64,000 bases of DNA from Kluyvera ascorbata_C (GCF_044197065.1 NZ_JBIQOI010000002.1:1-64000), one strand, 5' to 3'; shown: positions 17,054 through 26,226, counted from the first letter of the stretch. Numbers and translations are program-made. The notes: a model not told the origin generated them from the sequence alone.

Positions 17054-18370
17054 ATGACTCTCAGTTCTTTTAGTTTCTCCCGAATGTCAAAAACGAAAAA
17101 AGCCGCCGCGCTGATTGCCGCCGCGCTATTTCTGGTCAGTTGCGATTCAAAGACCCCCGTTAAAACGTCATCTGGCGTCAATACGGGTAAAACTCAGCAG
17201 AAAAATAATGAACCGATGCGCGGCGTCTGGCTCGCCACGGTTTCACGACTCGACTGGCCGCCTATTAGCTCGATTAACGCCAGCAGCAGTATGCAGCGCG
17301 TTATCGAGCAGCAGGCCGCAATGCGCGACAAGCTTGATAAGCTGAAAAGCCTCGGCATTAATACCGTTTTCTTCCAGGTAAAACCGGATGGTACCGCACT
17401 ATGGCAGTCTAATATTTTGCCGTGGTCGGAAACGCTCACGGGCACCATAGGCCAGTACCCCGGCTACGACCCGCTACAGTTTATGCTGGATGAGGCGCAC
17501 AAGCGCGGCATGAAGGTTCATGCCTGGTTCAACCCGTACCGCGTTTCCACCAATACCAAACCTTCAACCGTGACCGCGCTGAATAATACGCTGTCGACGA
17601 TGCCGCCGAGCGTTTACGTTCTGCATCGCGATTGGATCCGCACCGCGGGGGATCGTTTCGTACTGGACCCAGGTATTCCGGAAGTGCGTGACTGGATAAC
17701 CAGTATCGTGGCGGAAGTCGTCTCTCGTTACCCGGTTGATGGCGTGCAGTTTGACGACTATTTCTACACCGAGACTCCCGCTTCAGCGCTGAACGACAAC
17801 GCCACCTATCGCCAGTACGGTCAGGGTTTTGCCTCAAAAGCCGACTGGCGACGCCACAACACCCAGCAGCTAATTTCGCAGGTTTCGCACACCATTAAGC
17901 AGCTCAATCCGAACGTTGAATTTGGCGTGAGCCCAGCCGGGGTATGGCGAAATCGTTCACACGACCCCGCGGGTTCAGACACGCGTGGCGCTGCCGCTTA
18001 TGATGAATCCTACGCCGATACGCGCCAGTGGGTGCAACAGGGTCTGCTCGACTATATTGCGCCGCAGCTTTATTGGCCGTTTGCTCGTGATGCAGCGCGC
18101 TATGACGTCCTGGCAAAATGGTGGGCGGATGTCGTCAAACCTACCAATACTCGTCTCTACATCGGTATTGCGCTGTATAAAGTGGGCGAACCGTCGAAAA
18201 ATGAACCAGACTGGACGGTCCAGGGCGGCGTGCCAGAGCTGAAAAAGCAAATTGATATGAATGAGTCCGCCACTAATATCAATGGCACAATATTGTTCCG
18301 CGAGGGCTACCTCGAACAGCCGCAAACTCAGCAGGCCGTGGATTATTTAAAAAGCCGCTGGGGTAATTAA
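17054..18370 (+). CDS. digH: Glycosyl hydrolase lipoprotein DigH (YddW)
   Basis: A 438-residue GHL10/DUF187 glycoside hydrolase, very close to E. coli YddW/DigH, which cleaves denuded peptidoglycan glycans during division. A lipoprotein signal with lipobox FLVSC is followed by the TIM-barrel: MRGVWLATVSRLDWPP, GINTVFFQVKPDGTALW, HAWFNPYRVS, DGVQFDDYFYTE with the acidic catalytic region, and FGVSPAGVWRNRS. ATG 17054 gives a long n-region; ATG 17084 (MSKTKKAAAL) would give a more ordinary signal peptide. Neither has a strong ribosome-binding site. Confidence 0.92.
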   Translation: MTLSSFSFSRMSKTKKAAALIAAALFLVSCDSKTPVKTSSGVNTGKTQQKNNEPMRGVWLATVSRLDWPPISSINASSSMQRVIEQQAAMRDKLDKLKSLGINTVFFQVKPDGTALWQSNILPWSETLTGTIGQYPGYDPLQFMLDEAHKRGMKVHAWFNPYRVSTNTKPSTVTALNNTLSTMPPSVYVLHRDWIRTAGDRFVLDPGIPEVRDWITSIVAEVVSRYPVDGVQFDDYFYTETPASALNDNATYRQYGQGFASKADWRRHNTQQLISQVSHTIKQLNPNVEFGVSPAGVWRNRSHDPAGSDTRGAAAYDESYADTRQWVQQGLLDYIAPQLYWPFARDAARYDVLAKWWADVVKPTNTRLYIGIALYKVGEPSKNEPDWTVQGGVPELKKQIDMNESATNINGTILFREGYLEQPQTQQAVDYLKSRWGN

Positions 18371-18376
18371 ATAGAT

Positions 18377-18408
18377 AAAGGAATCGGCGAGCTGTCGTCG
18401 ATTCCTTT
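18377..18408 (+). terminator. Hairpin downstream of digH
   Basis: AAAGGAATCG and CGATTCCTTT pair perfectly over 10 bp with a 12-base loop, starting 7 bp after the digH stop. The T-run is short (TTT), so termination may be partial. The remaining 230 bp to the next gene are AT-rich and contain no gene I can support. Confidence 0.7.
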
Positions 18409-18639
18409 GCTATAAATGGCAAGAAGTTATGGTGATGTAAAAGGTGTTATTAATCCTCTTGTAACTTCCAGTAAATACCAAAAAAGACTTGCGGGGTTTA
18501 TCGCGCAACCAGTAGTATCGAAAAGAAGGCACCAGAATAGCCTCATATAATAAGAAATCAGTTTTCCATCCTTTTATGCTTTCCGCTTAGGTTACCCCCA
18601 ATAGCTCCTCCATTAACGTCCGCGTTATTCTCGATATAT

Positions 18640-19917
18640 ATGAGTACTATGAATAAAGAAACAGCGATATCTCGTCCTCAATGGACGAAAAAAGATACCA
18701 TCTGGATGATGGGTGTTTACGGCGCAACGGTCGGTGCGGGCACGCTTTTCCTACCGGTTGAAATTGGTACCCGCGGTCCGCTTGTCTTTATTCTGCTACT
18801 CCTTCTGGGATTTCCACTATCGCTCGTGCCGCACGTGCTGATCTGCCGCGTCTTTATGCGCGACCAGCAGAAGGACGACGGTAACGACCACACGCTGCCG
18901 CTGTTCGGCTCTTTCTTTGGCCCAAAAGGCCGTCAGGCCATGAAGCTGTTTTTCTGCGTGGCGCACTACCCGGTTACGCTGGTGTATGCCGTTTCATTAG
19001 TGAATGCGCTGAGCCATTTCCTGAGCGAACGCCTGCACATTGCCGGTATTAACCGTGCAACGCTTACGCTGGTGGTCCTGCTTATTCTCCACCTGGTGCT
19101 GAGCAAAGGTCGCGATAAAGTCGTGAGTACCATGAGTGCGCTGGCCCTGCCGTTTGCCATTGCTATCATCGTTATCGCCGCCTCACAAATCCCGGCCTGG
19201 GACCTGGGGAACGTCACCCATGCGTGGCAGCAAACGCATACCTCAACCCCTGGCAGCACGCTGAAAGATTTGTGGCTGACGCTACCGCTTATCGCCTTCT
19301 CACTGTGCTCGGCGCCGCTGATTCCCGCGCTGGCATCCTGGTATCGGGAGCCGGGTAACGGCGGTGAAGATCAGTCCGTGAGGGTTATCCGCCGCGCGTA
19401 TGGCTTAATTTTCTTCAGCATTATTTTCTTCGTGCTGAGCTGCATTTTGAGTACGCCGCGTGAAACCTTTGAGATGGCGAAAGCGCAGAACCTGAATGTG
19501 CTGTCGGTCATTGGCGGCAACGGCGGCATGGGTGCGCTGCTCTATCTGGCGCCATTTATTGCCATTCTGGGCATGACAAAATCGTTTTTAGGGATATCAA
19601 TGCCGGTTGCTGAGACCTTTAACGTGCTGGCGGCCGATCTCTTCAATATTAAACGGACCAGCCATATTAAACGGGTTAAATTAATCACCTCGGTGCTAAT
19701 GTTTATCGTCACCTCAGTGGTGGTTTATCTTAACCCTGACGTGATTAATATGATTGAAACGCTCTGCGGGCCGTTAATTGCGATCTTCCTGTTTGTGATC
19801 CCAACCTGGTTGATTTTCACCCGCCCGGCGTTGAAAGCGATGCGAGGGTTTATCTCGGTGATGGTGATGGCGAGCGGCGTGTTGACCGTTTCAGCGCTGC
19901 TGTATGCGATGTTTTGA
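18640..19917 (+). CDS. HAAAP-family (SdaC/TdcC-like) amino-acid permease
   Basis: A 425-residue inner-membrane permease with about eleven helices. It starts QWTKKDTIWMMGVYGATVGAGTLFLPVEIG, the hallmark of the hydroxy/aromatic amino-acid permease family, which includes the serine and threonine symporters SdaC, TdcC and YhaO. A proton- or sodium-coupled serine/threonine-type importer is likely. No deaminase gene is adjacent, so the substrate cannot be refined. ATG 18649 is an alternative start. Confidence 0.88.
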   Translation: MSTMNKETAISRPQWTKKDTIWMMGVYGATVGAGTLFLPVEIGTRGPLVFILLLLLGFPLSLVPHVLICRVFMRDQQKDDGNDHTLPLFGSFFGPKGRQAMKLFFCVAHYPVTLVYAVSLVNALSHFLSERLHIAGINRATLTLVVLLILHLVLSKGRDKVVSTMSALALPFAIAIIVIAASQIPAWDLGNVTHAWQQTHTSTPGSTLKDLWLTLPLIAFSLCSAPLIPALASWYREPGNGGEDQSVRVIRRAYGLIFFSIIFFVLSCILSTPRETFEMAKAQNLNVLSVIGGNGGMGALLYLAPFIAILGMTKSFLGISMPVAETFNVLAADLFNIKRTSHIKRVKLITSVLMFIVTSVVVYLNPDVINMIETLCGPLIAIFLFVIPTWLIFTRPALKAMRGFISVMVMASGVLTVSALLYAMF

Positions 19918-19932
19918 ATAATTGAAATGAGC

Positions 19933-19958
19933 GTCACGTCGCCCAAAAGCGACGTGAC
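19933..19958. terminator. Bidirectional hairpin between the permease and cfa-like genes
   Basis: GTCACGTCGC and GCGACGTGAC form a perfect 10-bp stem with loop CCAAAA between convergent genes. Confidence 0.65.
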
Positions 19959-19965
19959 AAAGCCA

Positions 19966-21120
19966 TTAACGATAAACGTACATTCCACCCTCAGTACCGC
20001 GACTGAACAGCACCTGCCAGAGTTCGATATCACGGGCGCGGAACGCACCGGCGCAGGCGCACAGATAGTAGTTGAACATCCGGCGGAAACGCGGCGTGTA
20101 GTTAGATGACAAACCCGACCACGCCTGATTAAAGCGTTCATGCCATGCCATCAACGTTTTGTCGTAATCGCTGCCAAAGTTATGCCAGTCTTCCATTACC
20201 AGACGTGATTCACTGACGCTCGCAATCTGGCGAATCGACGGCAGGCAACCGTTCGGGAAGATATATTTGTTGATCCACGTGTCTACGCTGAGCCCGGTTT
20301 GGTTACTCCCGATGGTATGTAGTAAAAACAATCCATTAGGCTTAAGGCAACGGTCAACAACGCTAAAATAGGTATCGTAGTTTTTTGGCCCAACGTGCTC
20401 AAACATCCCTACTGATACAATCCGGTCATAGTCGGTATCGAGGTCACGGTAGTCCTGCAGCAGGATATTCACATCCAGCCCTTCACAACGCTGCTGCGCT
20501 AGTTTTTGCTGTTCGCGGGAAATGGTCACCCCGTCTACGCTAACGCCGTAGTTTCGCGCCGCGTAGGCTGCCAGCCCTCCCCAGCCGCAGCCGATGTCCA
20601 GCAGACGCATACCGGGTTTGAGCTGCAGTTTTTCGCATATCATTTCGAGCTTGGCATTTTGCGCTTCTTCCAGCGACTGTGCGTGACGCCAGTAGCCGCA
20701 GGAGTACTGCATATGCGGGTCAAGCATCAACGCAAAAAGATCGTTGCCAATGTCGTAGTGTTCTTTGCCGACAATCCATGAACGGCTGCGCGACTGGAGG
20801 TTAAACAGGCGCGCGCTGACAACGCGTAAAATATCTTTCAGGTTGCCGGGAACCTGTTTATCCAGTTTTGCTTTCAGGATTTTGCAGAACAGAATGTCTA
20901 AACGCTCGCAGTCCCACCAACCTTCCATATAGCTTTCGCCTAACCCCAGCGAACCCTGCTGAAATACACGCTTAAAGAAATCAGCATGGTGAACCTGAAT
21001 ATCCCATGGCCGGGCACCATTGATTTTAATATCGGCCTGACTGAGCAGGTCATTTCCCATCCGCGACCAATTATCGTTCAATTCATCAATGCTAATTACG
21101 TCTGAGCAAACCGTGGCCAT
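19966..21120 (-). CDS. cfa: Cyclopropane-fatty-acyl-phospholipid synthase (Cfa family)
   Basis: Transfers a methylene group from S-adenosylmethionine to unsaturated acyl chains of membrane phospholipids. Length 384 residues from ATG 21120, against 382 for E. coli Cfa; the frame extending to 21204 would add an implausible N-terminus. It has the SAM motif LLDIGCGWGGLAAYAA, FEHVGPKNYDTYF and the C-terminal Cfa block SNYTPRFRRMFNYYL. It may be a second Cfa-type paralogue, since E. coli cfa lies elsewhere. Divergent from an AraC regulator 106 bp away. Confidence 0.88.
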   Translation of the reverse strand: MATVCSDVISIDELNDNWSRMGNDLLSQADIKINGARPWDIQVHHADFFKRVFQQGSLGLGESYMEGWWDCERLDILFCKILKAKLDKQVPGNLKDILRVVSARLFNLQSRSRSWIVGKEHYDIGNDLFALMLDPHMQYSCGYWRHAQSLEEAQNAKLEMICEKLQLKPGMRLLDIGCGWGGLAAYAARNYGVSVDGVTISREQQKLAQQRCEGLDVNILLQDYRDLDTDYDRIVSVGMFEHVGPKNYDTYFSVVDRCLKPNGLFLLHTIGSNQTGLSVDTWINKYIFPNGCLPSIRQIASVSESRLVMEDWHNFGSDYDKTLMAWHERFNQAWSGLSSNYTPRFRRMFNYYLCACAGAFRARDIELWQVLFSRGTEGGMYVYR

Positions 21121-21226
21121 GTTTCTTATCCATAAACGAGTCAATATGATGTGCAGAAGATTATTATGGATAAGCGGATGGTATGTATTATGATGTGAGG
21201 ACAATATTTATCGAACAGATGCCATA

Positions 21227-22033
21227 ATGATGGATGGTAACCCTCCTTTCTCCCTTCAGCAGACCAAGCAGTGGTTTTCATCGCAAGATGACTCAATGAA
21301 AGAGCTGCCGCAGTCGGTCTATTTTCGCTCTTACATTCTGGCCGCAAGCAATCACGTCGCCAGGCACAGTCATAGCTTCGCGCAATTTCACTTTGCACGT
21401 AAAGGCAGTATGCGCATCGATGTGGCAGGGAAATGCTGGGTGATCCCGGCGCATTATGGTATCTGGATCCCGCATAACATCGAACACGCAGTATGGGCGC
21501 TGGATGACGTCTATCTGGAGAATCTGGATATCGACCCGGATTTTTTACCCGAATCGATCGACGATTGTAAGGTCGTGGCCATCAGCGATTTTGTACGCGA
21601 GTTCATCCACTACGCGACGACAACCACGCCGGAGCGTTATGACATTGCCGCCAAGGAAGGTCAGTTAGTGAGCGTGCTGCTTGATGTGATTCTGAAGCTG
21701 CCGGAAGTTGAACTGATGCTGCCCTGGCCGCACGATGCGGCGCTTATTAAGGTGTGCAGAACCATTCAGGAGTCACCGAGTCTTGAACATGCGATGGAAG
21801 ACTGGGCTCATCATCTTGGCATGTCAGCCCGCACGTTTTCCCGTCATTTTAAGAAAGAGACCGGCATGCCTTTCAGCGCATGGAAACAAAAAATGCGGCT
21901 TCTGGAGTCGGTCGTTCATCTGAAGAAAAATAAAAATGTCACCGCCGTGGCGCTGGAAGTGGGATATTCCAGCACCGCCGCATTCAGCTACGCGTTTCGT
22001 CAGGCATTTGGCGTACCGCCTTCAGGCTATTAA
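21227..22033 (+). CDS. AraC-family transcriptional regulator with cupin sensor
   Basis: A 268-residue protein. An N-terminal AraC-type cupin (HSHSFAQFHFARKGSMRIDV, WVIPAHYGIWIPHNIEHAV) is followed by a C-terminal double HTH (HHLGMSARTFSRHFKKETGMPFSAWKQ and VALEVGYSSTAAFSYAFRQAFG as two blocks). ATG 21296 (MKELPQ) is an alternative start. Divergent from the cfa-like gene, so control of that gene is plausible. The stop overlaps the convergent PerC-like gene by four bases. Confidence 0.88.
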   Translation: MMDGNPPFSLQQTKQWFSSQDDSMKELPQSVYFRSYILAASNHVARHSHSFAQFHFARKGSMRIDVAGKCWVIPAHYGIWIPHNIEHAVWALDDVYLENLDIDPDFLPESIDDCKVVAISDFVREFIHYATTTTPERYDIAAKEGQLVSVLLDVILKLPEVELMLPWPHDAALIKVCRTIQESPSLEHAMEDWAHHLGMSARTFSRHFKKETGMPFSAWKQKMRLLESVVHLKKNKNVTAVALEVGYSSTAAFSYAFRQAFGVPPSGY

Positions 22034-22380
22034 TGGATGGCTTTATTTCTAGGATTGTATTTATAGATAAAGGCTATCGACCTTCCGGTCATATGCTGCA
22101 CTTCTTTAATACTATGTCCTTGTAAGAGCAGCTGCTGAATGCGTAATTTATCGCGCTCAACGTCCTGCTTTCGGCTATCGCGAGCAACAACCTCACGCGG
22201 CGTATTGATTTGCAACTGAAGATGACACGCGCCTATCTTCTCCCACGCTAAGCGACACTGGTCTTTAGTGGCATCAAAATGTGTCGATATTTCCTGCCAG
22301 AGACGTAAAGCGCGACGGTAAAATCCCTTAGATTCATTACATTGTGCAAGCAGGATGAGAGCGTTAACTTCGGCGGTCAT
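22030..22380 (-). CDS. PerC-family transcriptional regulator
   Basis: A 116-residue protein. The first half matches the PerC/DUF3277-type core (AQCNESKGFYRRALRLWQEI, then DQCRLAWEKIGAC) of regulators related to the virulence activator PerC of EPEC. The second half (IQQLLLQGHSIKEVQHMTGRS) looks like an added helix-turn-helix. No strong ribosome-binding site is visible upstream. An inverted repeat TTGTAT-N5-ATACAA at about 22436-22452, 60 bp upstream, could be its operator. Not linked here to a secretion system or prophage. Confidence 0.65.
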   Translation of the reverse strand: MTAEVNALILLAQCNESKGFYRRALRLWQEISTHFDATKDQCRLAWEKIGACHLQLQINTPREVVARDSRKQDVERDKLRIQQLLLQGHSIKEVQHMTGRSIAFIYKYNPRNKAIH

Positions 22381-22639
22381 AATCGAAACCCACGAGTGAA
22401 TGAGTGGAGCGCATATGCGCTATGGCTTAATTCATTTGTATGATAAATACAATTTAACGACCCTGTCTACGCCCGATCTGACCAAATTCCATACTCATTT
22501 TTCATGATTCCTATGCCTTGATGGCATGGACTAGCGTCATATTGGCCCAATCACATCGAATGTTGGCTTTTAGCCAGCGGCGAAGTGGGATCGTAATGCG
22601 CATACTGTGTCTATCGAAACCGAACACGAGGATGCCACG

Positions 22640-23416
22640 ATGAAAATTACCCAGATCCGCAATGCCACTCAGCTGCTTACCTACGCCGGAAAACGTTTTT
22701 TGATTGACCCGATGCTAGCACCGAAAGACACGTATCCCGGATTTTCCGGCACCGCTCGCGCGGAAATTCGTAACCCAATGGTGGAATTACCGTGTGAAAT
22801 TGACGCACTACTGGATGTCGATGCAATCATCGTAACCCACACTCACCCCGATCACTGGGATGAAACCGCAGCCAGCGTCATCCCAAAATCCATGCTCATT
22901 TACGTGCAGAATGACGGTGACGAAGCGCTGCTGCGCGCTCAGGGCTTTACCCGGTTACAGCAGCTTTCGGCAACCAGTCACTTCGGCGATATCACACTGA
23001 TTAAAACGGACGGCCAACATGGTTCTGATGAAGCCTACGCGGTTCCTGAACTGGCTGAACGACTGGGCGAAGCTTGTGGGGTAATTTTCCAGCATCCATC
23101 AGAGAAAACGCTGTATCTGGTGGGAGACTCTATCTGGATTGATGGCGTAGCTGATAACATGCGTCAGTATCAGCCAGGTGTCGTTATCATGAACACCGGC
23201 TGGGCGCATGTGCTGGGGTTTGGCCCGATTATCTTTGGACTGGAAGACGTACTGAAAGCACACCATCTTCTGCCGCAAGCGCAGATTGTGGCGACCCATA
23301 TGGAAGCGGTAAACCACTGCTTAGTCACGCGCCGTGCGCTGCGCACCTATGCTGAAGATAATCTGATGGCGGATGTTGTTCATGCCCCGGAAGATGGTGA
23401 CACCGTCACTTTATAA
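22640..23416 (+). CDS. MBL-fold metallo-hydrolase
   Basis: About 258 residues, beta-lactamase-like fold of the UlaG/YtnP-type group. The metal motif THTHPDHWDE is at about residues 66-75, with later DGQHGSDE and LVGDSIWIDG. The start is ATG 22640 with GAGGA nine bases upstream; the 11-codon extension is unlikely. It is 14 bp upstream of a GlxA-type regulator, so the two form an operon. Substrate unknown; lactone or phosphoester hydrolysis is possible. Confidence 0.87.
   Translation: MKITQIRNATQLLTYAGKRFLIDPMLAPKDTYPGFSGTARAEIRNPMVELPCEIDALLDVDAIIVTHTHPDHWDETAASVIPKSMLIYVQNDGDEALLRAQGFTRLQQLSATSHFGDITLIKTDGQHGSDEAYAVPELAERLGEACGVIFQHPSEKTLYLVGDSIWIDGVADNMRQYQPGVVIMNTGWAHVLGFGPIIFGLEDVLKAHHLLPQAQIVATHMEAVNHCLVTRRALRTYAEDNLMADVVHAPEDGDTVTL
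23397..23409. promoter_or_regulatory. matS site inside the 3' end of the MBL gene
   Basis: GTGACACCGTCAC matches GTGACRNYGTCAC exactly. It is embedded in codons for GDTVTL at the C-terminus, so coding and macrodomain functions overlap. Confidence 0.85.
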
Positions 23417-23430
23417 CGGAGATAAATCCC

Positions 23431-24393
23431 ATGCCCACCACCACAGTTGCGATTGTTGCGAGCGAAGGCTTCAGCACCTTTCACTTCTCAGTGCCGCTCA
23501 TTTTATTTGGCGACAGCGTGAGCGAGCAGCCTCGTTTTACCCGCTATATCTGCGCGGAAACGCCGGGGCTGGTGTGGTCAAAAGAAGGAACTGCGGTACA
23601 GGCTGATAGCGATTTTTCGGTGCTGGCCCACTGCGATATCGTCATTGTTCCCTTCTGGCGACATGTGGGTGAAAAACCATCAAAAGCGCTTCTCGAAGGG
23701 CTGATTGCCGCCCGAGCAAATGGCGCCACGCTGGTTGGCCTATGCCTTGGGACCTTCGCCCTGGCCTATGCCGGGCTGCTCGACAATCGGCGTGCCGTTA
23801 CGCACTGGGAATTTGAAAAAGCGTTCGAGCAACGGTTCCCCAAGGCCTGGCTTGACGTCAACGTCCTCTATACCGATGACGACGGCATCATCACTTCCGC
23901 CGGTACCGCCGCCGCGCTGGACTGCTGCCTGTATGTGATTCGCCAGCGTTTTGGTGCCCGTGTGGCTAACCATATAGCCAGGCGAATGGTGACGCCACCC
24001 TATCGTGAAGGCGGGCAGGCTCAGTACATTGAACAGGTGATACCACATAGCACCGGGGATACACGCATTAACCAACTTTTGACCTGGCTGCAGGACAATC
24101 TTCAGCAGGTACACCAGATTGATATGCTGGCCGAGCGTGTCGCTATGAGCCGCCGAACGCTGACCCGTCATTTCCAGAAAGCAACCGGCATGTCGATTGG
24201 TGAATGGATAACCACTGAACGCCTGCGTCGCAGCCAGATGCTGCTGGAAAGCAGCGGACTCACCGTTGAACAGGTGGCGGAGCAGTCAGGATTTCAATCA
24301 TCCATCACCTTCCGGCAGATATTTCGCGAGAAACTGGGCGTCAGTCCGGTGGAATGGCGCAAAACCTTCCGGGGAATGGCAAACGAGCATTAG
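23431..24393 (+). CDS. GlxA-family (DJ-1/PfpI plus AraC HTH) transcriptional regulator
   Basis: A 320-residue regulator. The N-terminal DJ-1/PfpI-like domain has the nucleophile-elbow-like ATLVGLCLGTFALAYAGLL with a Cys, and the HWEFEKAF block. The C-terminal AraC HTH has VAMSRRTLTRHFQKATG and VAEQSGFQSSITFRQIFRE. GGAGATAAATCCC precedes the ATG. It follows the MBL hydrolase by 14 bp, so it may regulate its own operon. Effector unknown; FtrA/GlxA homologues respond to small metabolites. Confidence 0.9.
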   Translation: MPTTTVAIVASEGFSTFHFSVPLILFGDSVSEQPRFTRYICAETPGLVWSKEGTAVQADSDFSVLAHCDIVIVPFWRHVGEKPSKALLEGLIAARANGATLVGLCLGTFALAYAGLLDNRRAVTHWEFEKAFEQRFPKAWLDVNVLYTDDDGIITSAGTAAALDCCLYVIRQRFGARVANHIARRMVTPPYREGGQAQYIEQVIPHSTGDTRINQLLTWLQDNLQQVHQIDMLAERVAMSRRTLTRHFQKATGMSIGEWITTERLRRSQMLLESSGLTVEQVAEQSGFQSSITFRQIFREKLGVSPVEWRKTFRGMANEH

Positions 24394-24483
24394 TCAAAAA
24401 TGTTATCCACAGAAACGGTGCACAACCTTGTGGGTAATTAGCCTAAAAGCCGTTGATTATCTGAAGATTCGCCCCCTGCTTAA

Positions 24484-24507
24484 GGGCGCAGCCATGGTCT
24501 GCGCCCG
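24484..24507 (-). terminator. GC-rich hairpin downstream of the small membrane peptide
   Basis: GGGCGCAG and CTGCGCCC pair perfectly over 8 bp with loop CCATGGTC-like sequence. There is no clear U-tract on the minus strand, so this is tentative. Confidence 0.4.
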
Positions 24508-24537
24508 AACAGGAGTGCGTTATCGAGGGTTAACGGC

Positions 24538-24636
24538 CTACCAGTTGAAGGCGCGAACCAGCGATAAATCCCAGGCGGTAGCGAAGAGTGAAATGAACAC
24601 AATGATGTTCACGGCAGTTTCGATTCTTTTTTCCAT
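24538..24636 (-). CDS. Putative 32-residue single-pass membrane peptide
   Basis: ATG 24636 is preceded by AAGGAG at 8-base spacing, the strongest ribosome-binding site in this gap. The peptide begins MEKRIETAVNIIVFISLFATA and ends in VRAFNW: a short charged N-terminus, one hydrophobic helix and a Trp at the end, the architecture of enterobacterial small membrane proteins. I do not match it to a named one. It is followed by a GGGCGCAG/CTGCGCCC stem (24484-24507). The rest of 24394-24704 shows nothing else. Confidence 0.55.
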   Translation of the reverse strand: MEKRIETAVNIIVFISLFATAWDLSLVRAFNW

Positions 24637-24704
24637 TCTGATTCTCCTTATGTCGGTGCAACCATTAAACATGGAAAACCTTAATGATTTATTCTGCGTT
24701 ACGG

Positions 24705-25145
24705 TTAAAGCGTAACAGAATAACGTACGAAATCATCGGCTGCGACAAACTCATCATAAAGCTTACGCGCCGGATTATGAATACGCGTATGCCAATAGAA
24801 GCGTGACCATCCCTGCTCTTTCCCCTCGTTTAGCACAAATTGTATGAGCGACCGCGCTACCCCTTTGCCCCGGAATGCAGGATCAACGAACAAGTCTTCC
24901 AGATAGCAAATAGGCGCTGTAACCCAGGTGCCTTCATGCAATACGCAAAGTGCAAAGCCAGCCAGTTGTCCTTCAACCAGTGCCACACGACAAAAAATGG
25001 GCGACTGCGGGTCAAGCATGCGCTGCCAGGTGTGCTCAGTAACGTCTGCAGACAGGTTGCTGGCGTAAAACCCGCAGTATCCCTGCCACAGCGCCAGCCA
25101 ATGCGCTTTATCTTCTGCCTGTACAGGACGAAATGTGACGGTCAT
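24705..25145 (-). CDS. GNAT-family N-acetyltransferase
   Basis: A 146-residue Gcn5-related acetyltransferase. The acetyl-CoA loop is visible as LEDLFVDPAFRGKGVARSLI (R/Q-x-x-G-x-G/A), with WYWH-like FYWHTRIHNPARKLYDEF near the C-terminus. AGAGAGGCATCA precedes the ATG. It lies 12 bp downstream of the bestrophin-family gene on the same strand, so they may share a transcript. Acceptor substrate unknown. Confidence 0.9.
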   Translation of the reverse strand: MTVTFRPVQAEDKAHWLALWQGYCGFYASNLSADVTEHTWQRMLDPQSPIFCRVALVEGQLAGFALCVLHEGTWVTAPICYLEDLFVDPAFRGKGVARSLIQFVLNEGKEQGWSRFYWHTRIHNPARKLYDEFVAADDFVRYSVTL

Positions 25146-25156
25146 TGATGCCTCTC

Positions 25157-26122
25157 TTAGTTCAGCTGATAGTATTTATCAGCGACGATCCGGGCGGGTA
25201 TCTGCGACTCATCATTCATTTGCAGTAAATCTATCTCGATAGCGTTACAGATAGCGTCCAGTGGTAAGTCATTATTTTCCATACCGAAGGGTTCTTCAAG
25301 CTCTTCTGCCAGCGTATCCAGTGAGATAAAGGTGTACGAAATCAGCACCGAAATAAACGGCGTCATGTAGTGCAGGTCAACAACCAGCGCGAACGGCAGC
25401 ATGATGCAGAACAGATAAACGGTGCGATGAAGGATCAGCGAATAGGCAAACGGCACCGGCGTATTGGCAATACGTTCGCAGCCTGCCAGCACGATAGACA
25501 TATCGTTGAGACGAATATTGAGGCTGTGGAACAGAATATCGGACAGTGCCCCGGAGCGTCGGCGCTCGGCCAGCCATTCTCCCATGATAAGCAAAATACG
25601 GTTAGCCGGAGACTGGGCGGCCAACACCTGCGCCAGGTGCGCTTCAGAGAGATATTTAGCCAGCACGGCGCGATTAGGCTGGCGGCGGAGCGTAAGGCGC
25701 AGGCAATGGGCAAAGGCAATTTGCAAACGGACAAACTCCCCTACGTGCGGGTCGTCATGGAGCGTGTTTTTCACCTCGCGCAGCAGAGACCGGGAGGCAA
25801 TCATCAGTTGTCCCCACAGCTGGCGCGCTTCGACGTAACGTGCATAGCAGGCATTGTTACGGAAGCCGAGAAATATCGCGATAGCGACGCCCAGAATGCT
25901 AAATGGCGCGACGGTAAGCTTGAAGCCTAGCGAGGAATACCACGGCAGAATGAGGATAACGACTATCGACAACAGGAAATTGAGCAGTAAGCGAGAGAAG
26001 ATTTTTGGCAGTACAGAACCATGCCAGACGAAAATGCGTGCCAGCCAATGCTGGTGAGGACGAACGATCATGAGTTTTTCAATCAGGTTAATAAGTTGTG
26101 TATTAAACGTGATCTTAGTCAT
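25157..26122 (-). CDS. yneE: Bestrophin-family anion channel homologue YneE
   Basis: Close to E. coli YneE (304 residues). From 26122 it is 321 residues; ATG 26071 (MIVRPHQHW) matches the E. coli start and may be the true one. It has the family segments FLGFRNNACYARYVEARQLWGQ and FALVVDLHYMTPFISVLISYTF, with about four membrane helices forming a pentameric chloride-type channel. Its position next to uxaB is conserved with E. coli. Confidence 0.9.
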   Translation of the reverse strand: MTKITFNTQLINLIEKLMIVRPHQHWLARIFVWHGSVLPKIFSRLLLNFLLSIVVILILPWYSSLGFKLTVAPFSILGVAIAIFLGFRNNACYARYVEARQLWGQLMIASRSLLREVKNTLHDDPHVGEFVRLQIAFAHCLRLTLRRQPNRAVLAKYLSEAHLAQVLAAQSPANRILLIMGEWLAERRRSGALSDILFHSLNIRLNDMSIVLAGCERIANTPVPFAYSLILHRTVYLFCIMLPFALVVDLHYMTPFISVLISYTFISLDTLAEELEEPFGMENNDLPLDAICNAIEIDLLQMNDESQIPARIVADKYYQLN

Positions 26123-26226
26123 GTATTCAAGCGGTACAGAGGGCGGAATGGTATGCTGATGGGGCCCTTTTTGTGCTGTTTAGCGTTGTTTGCACGGGGT
26201 TAAGGTGGGTATATATTGAAGATATC

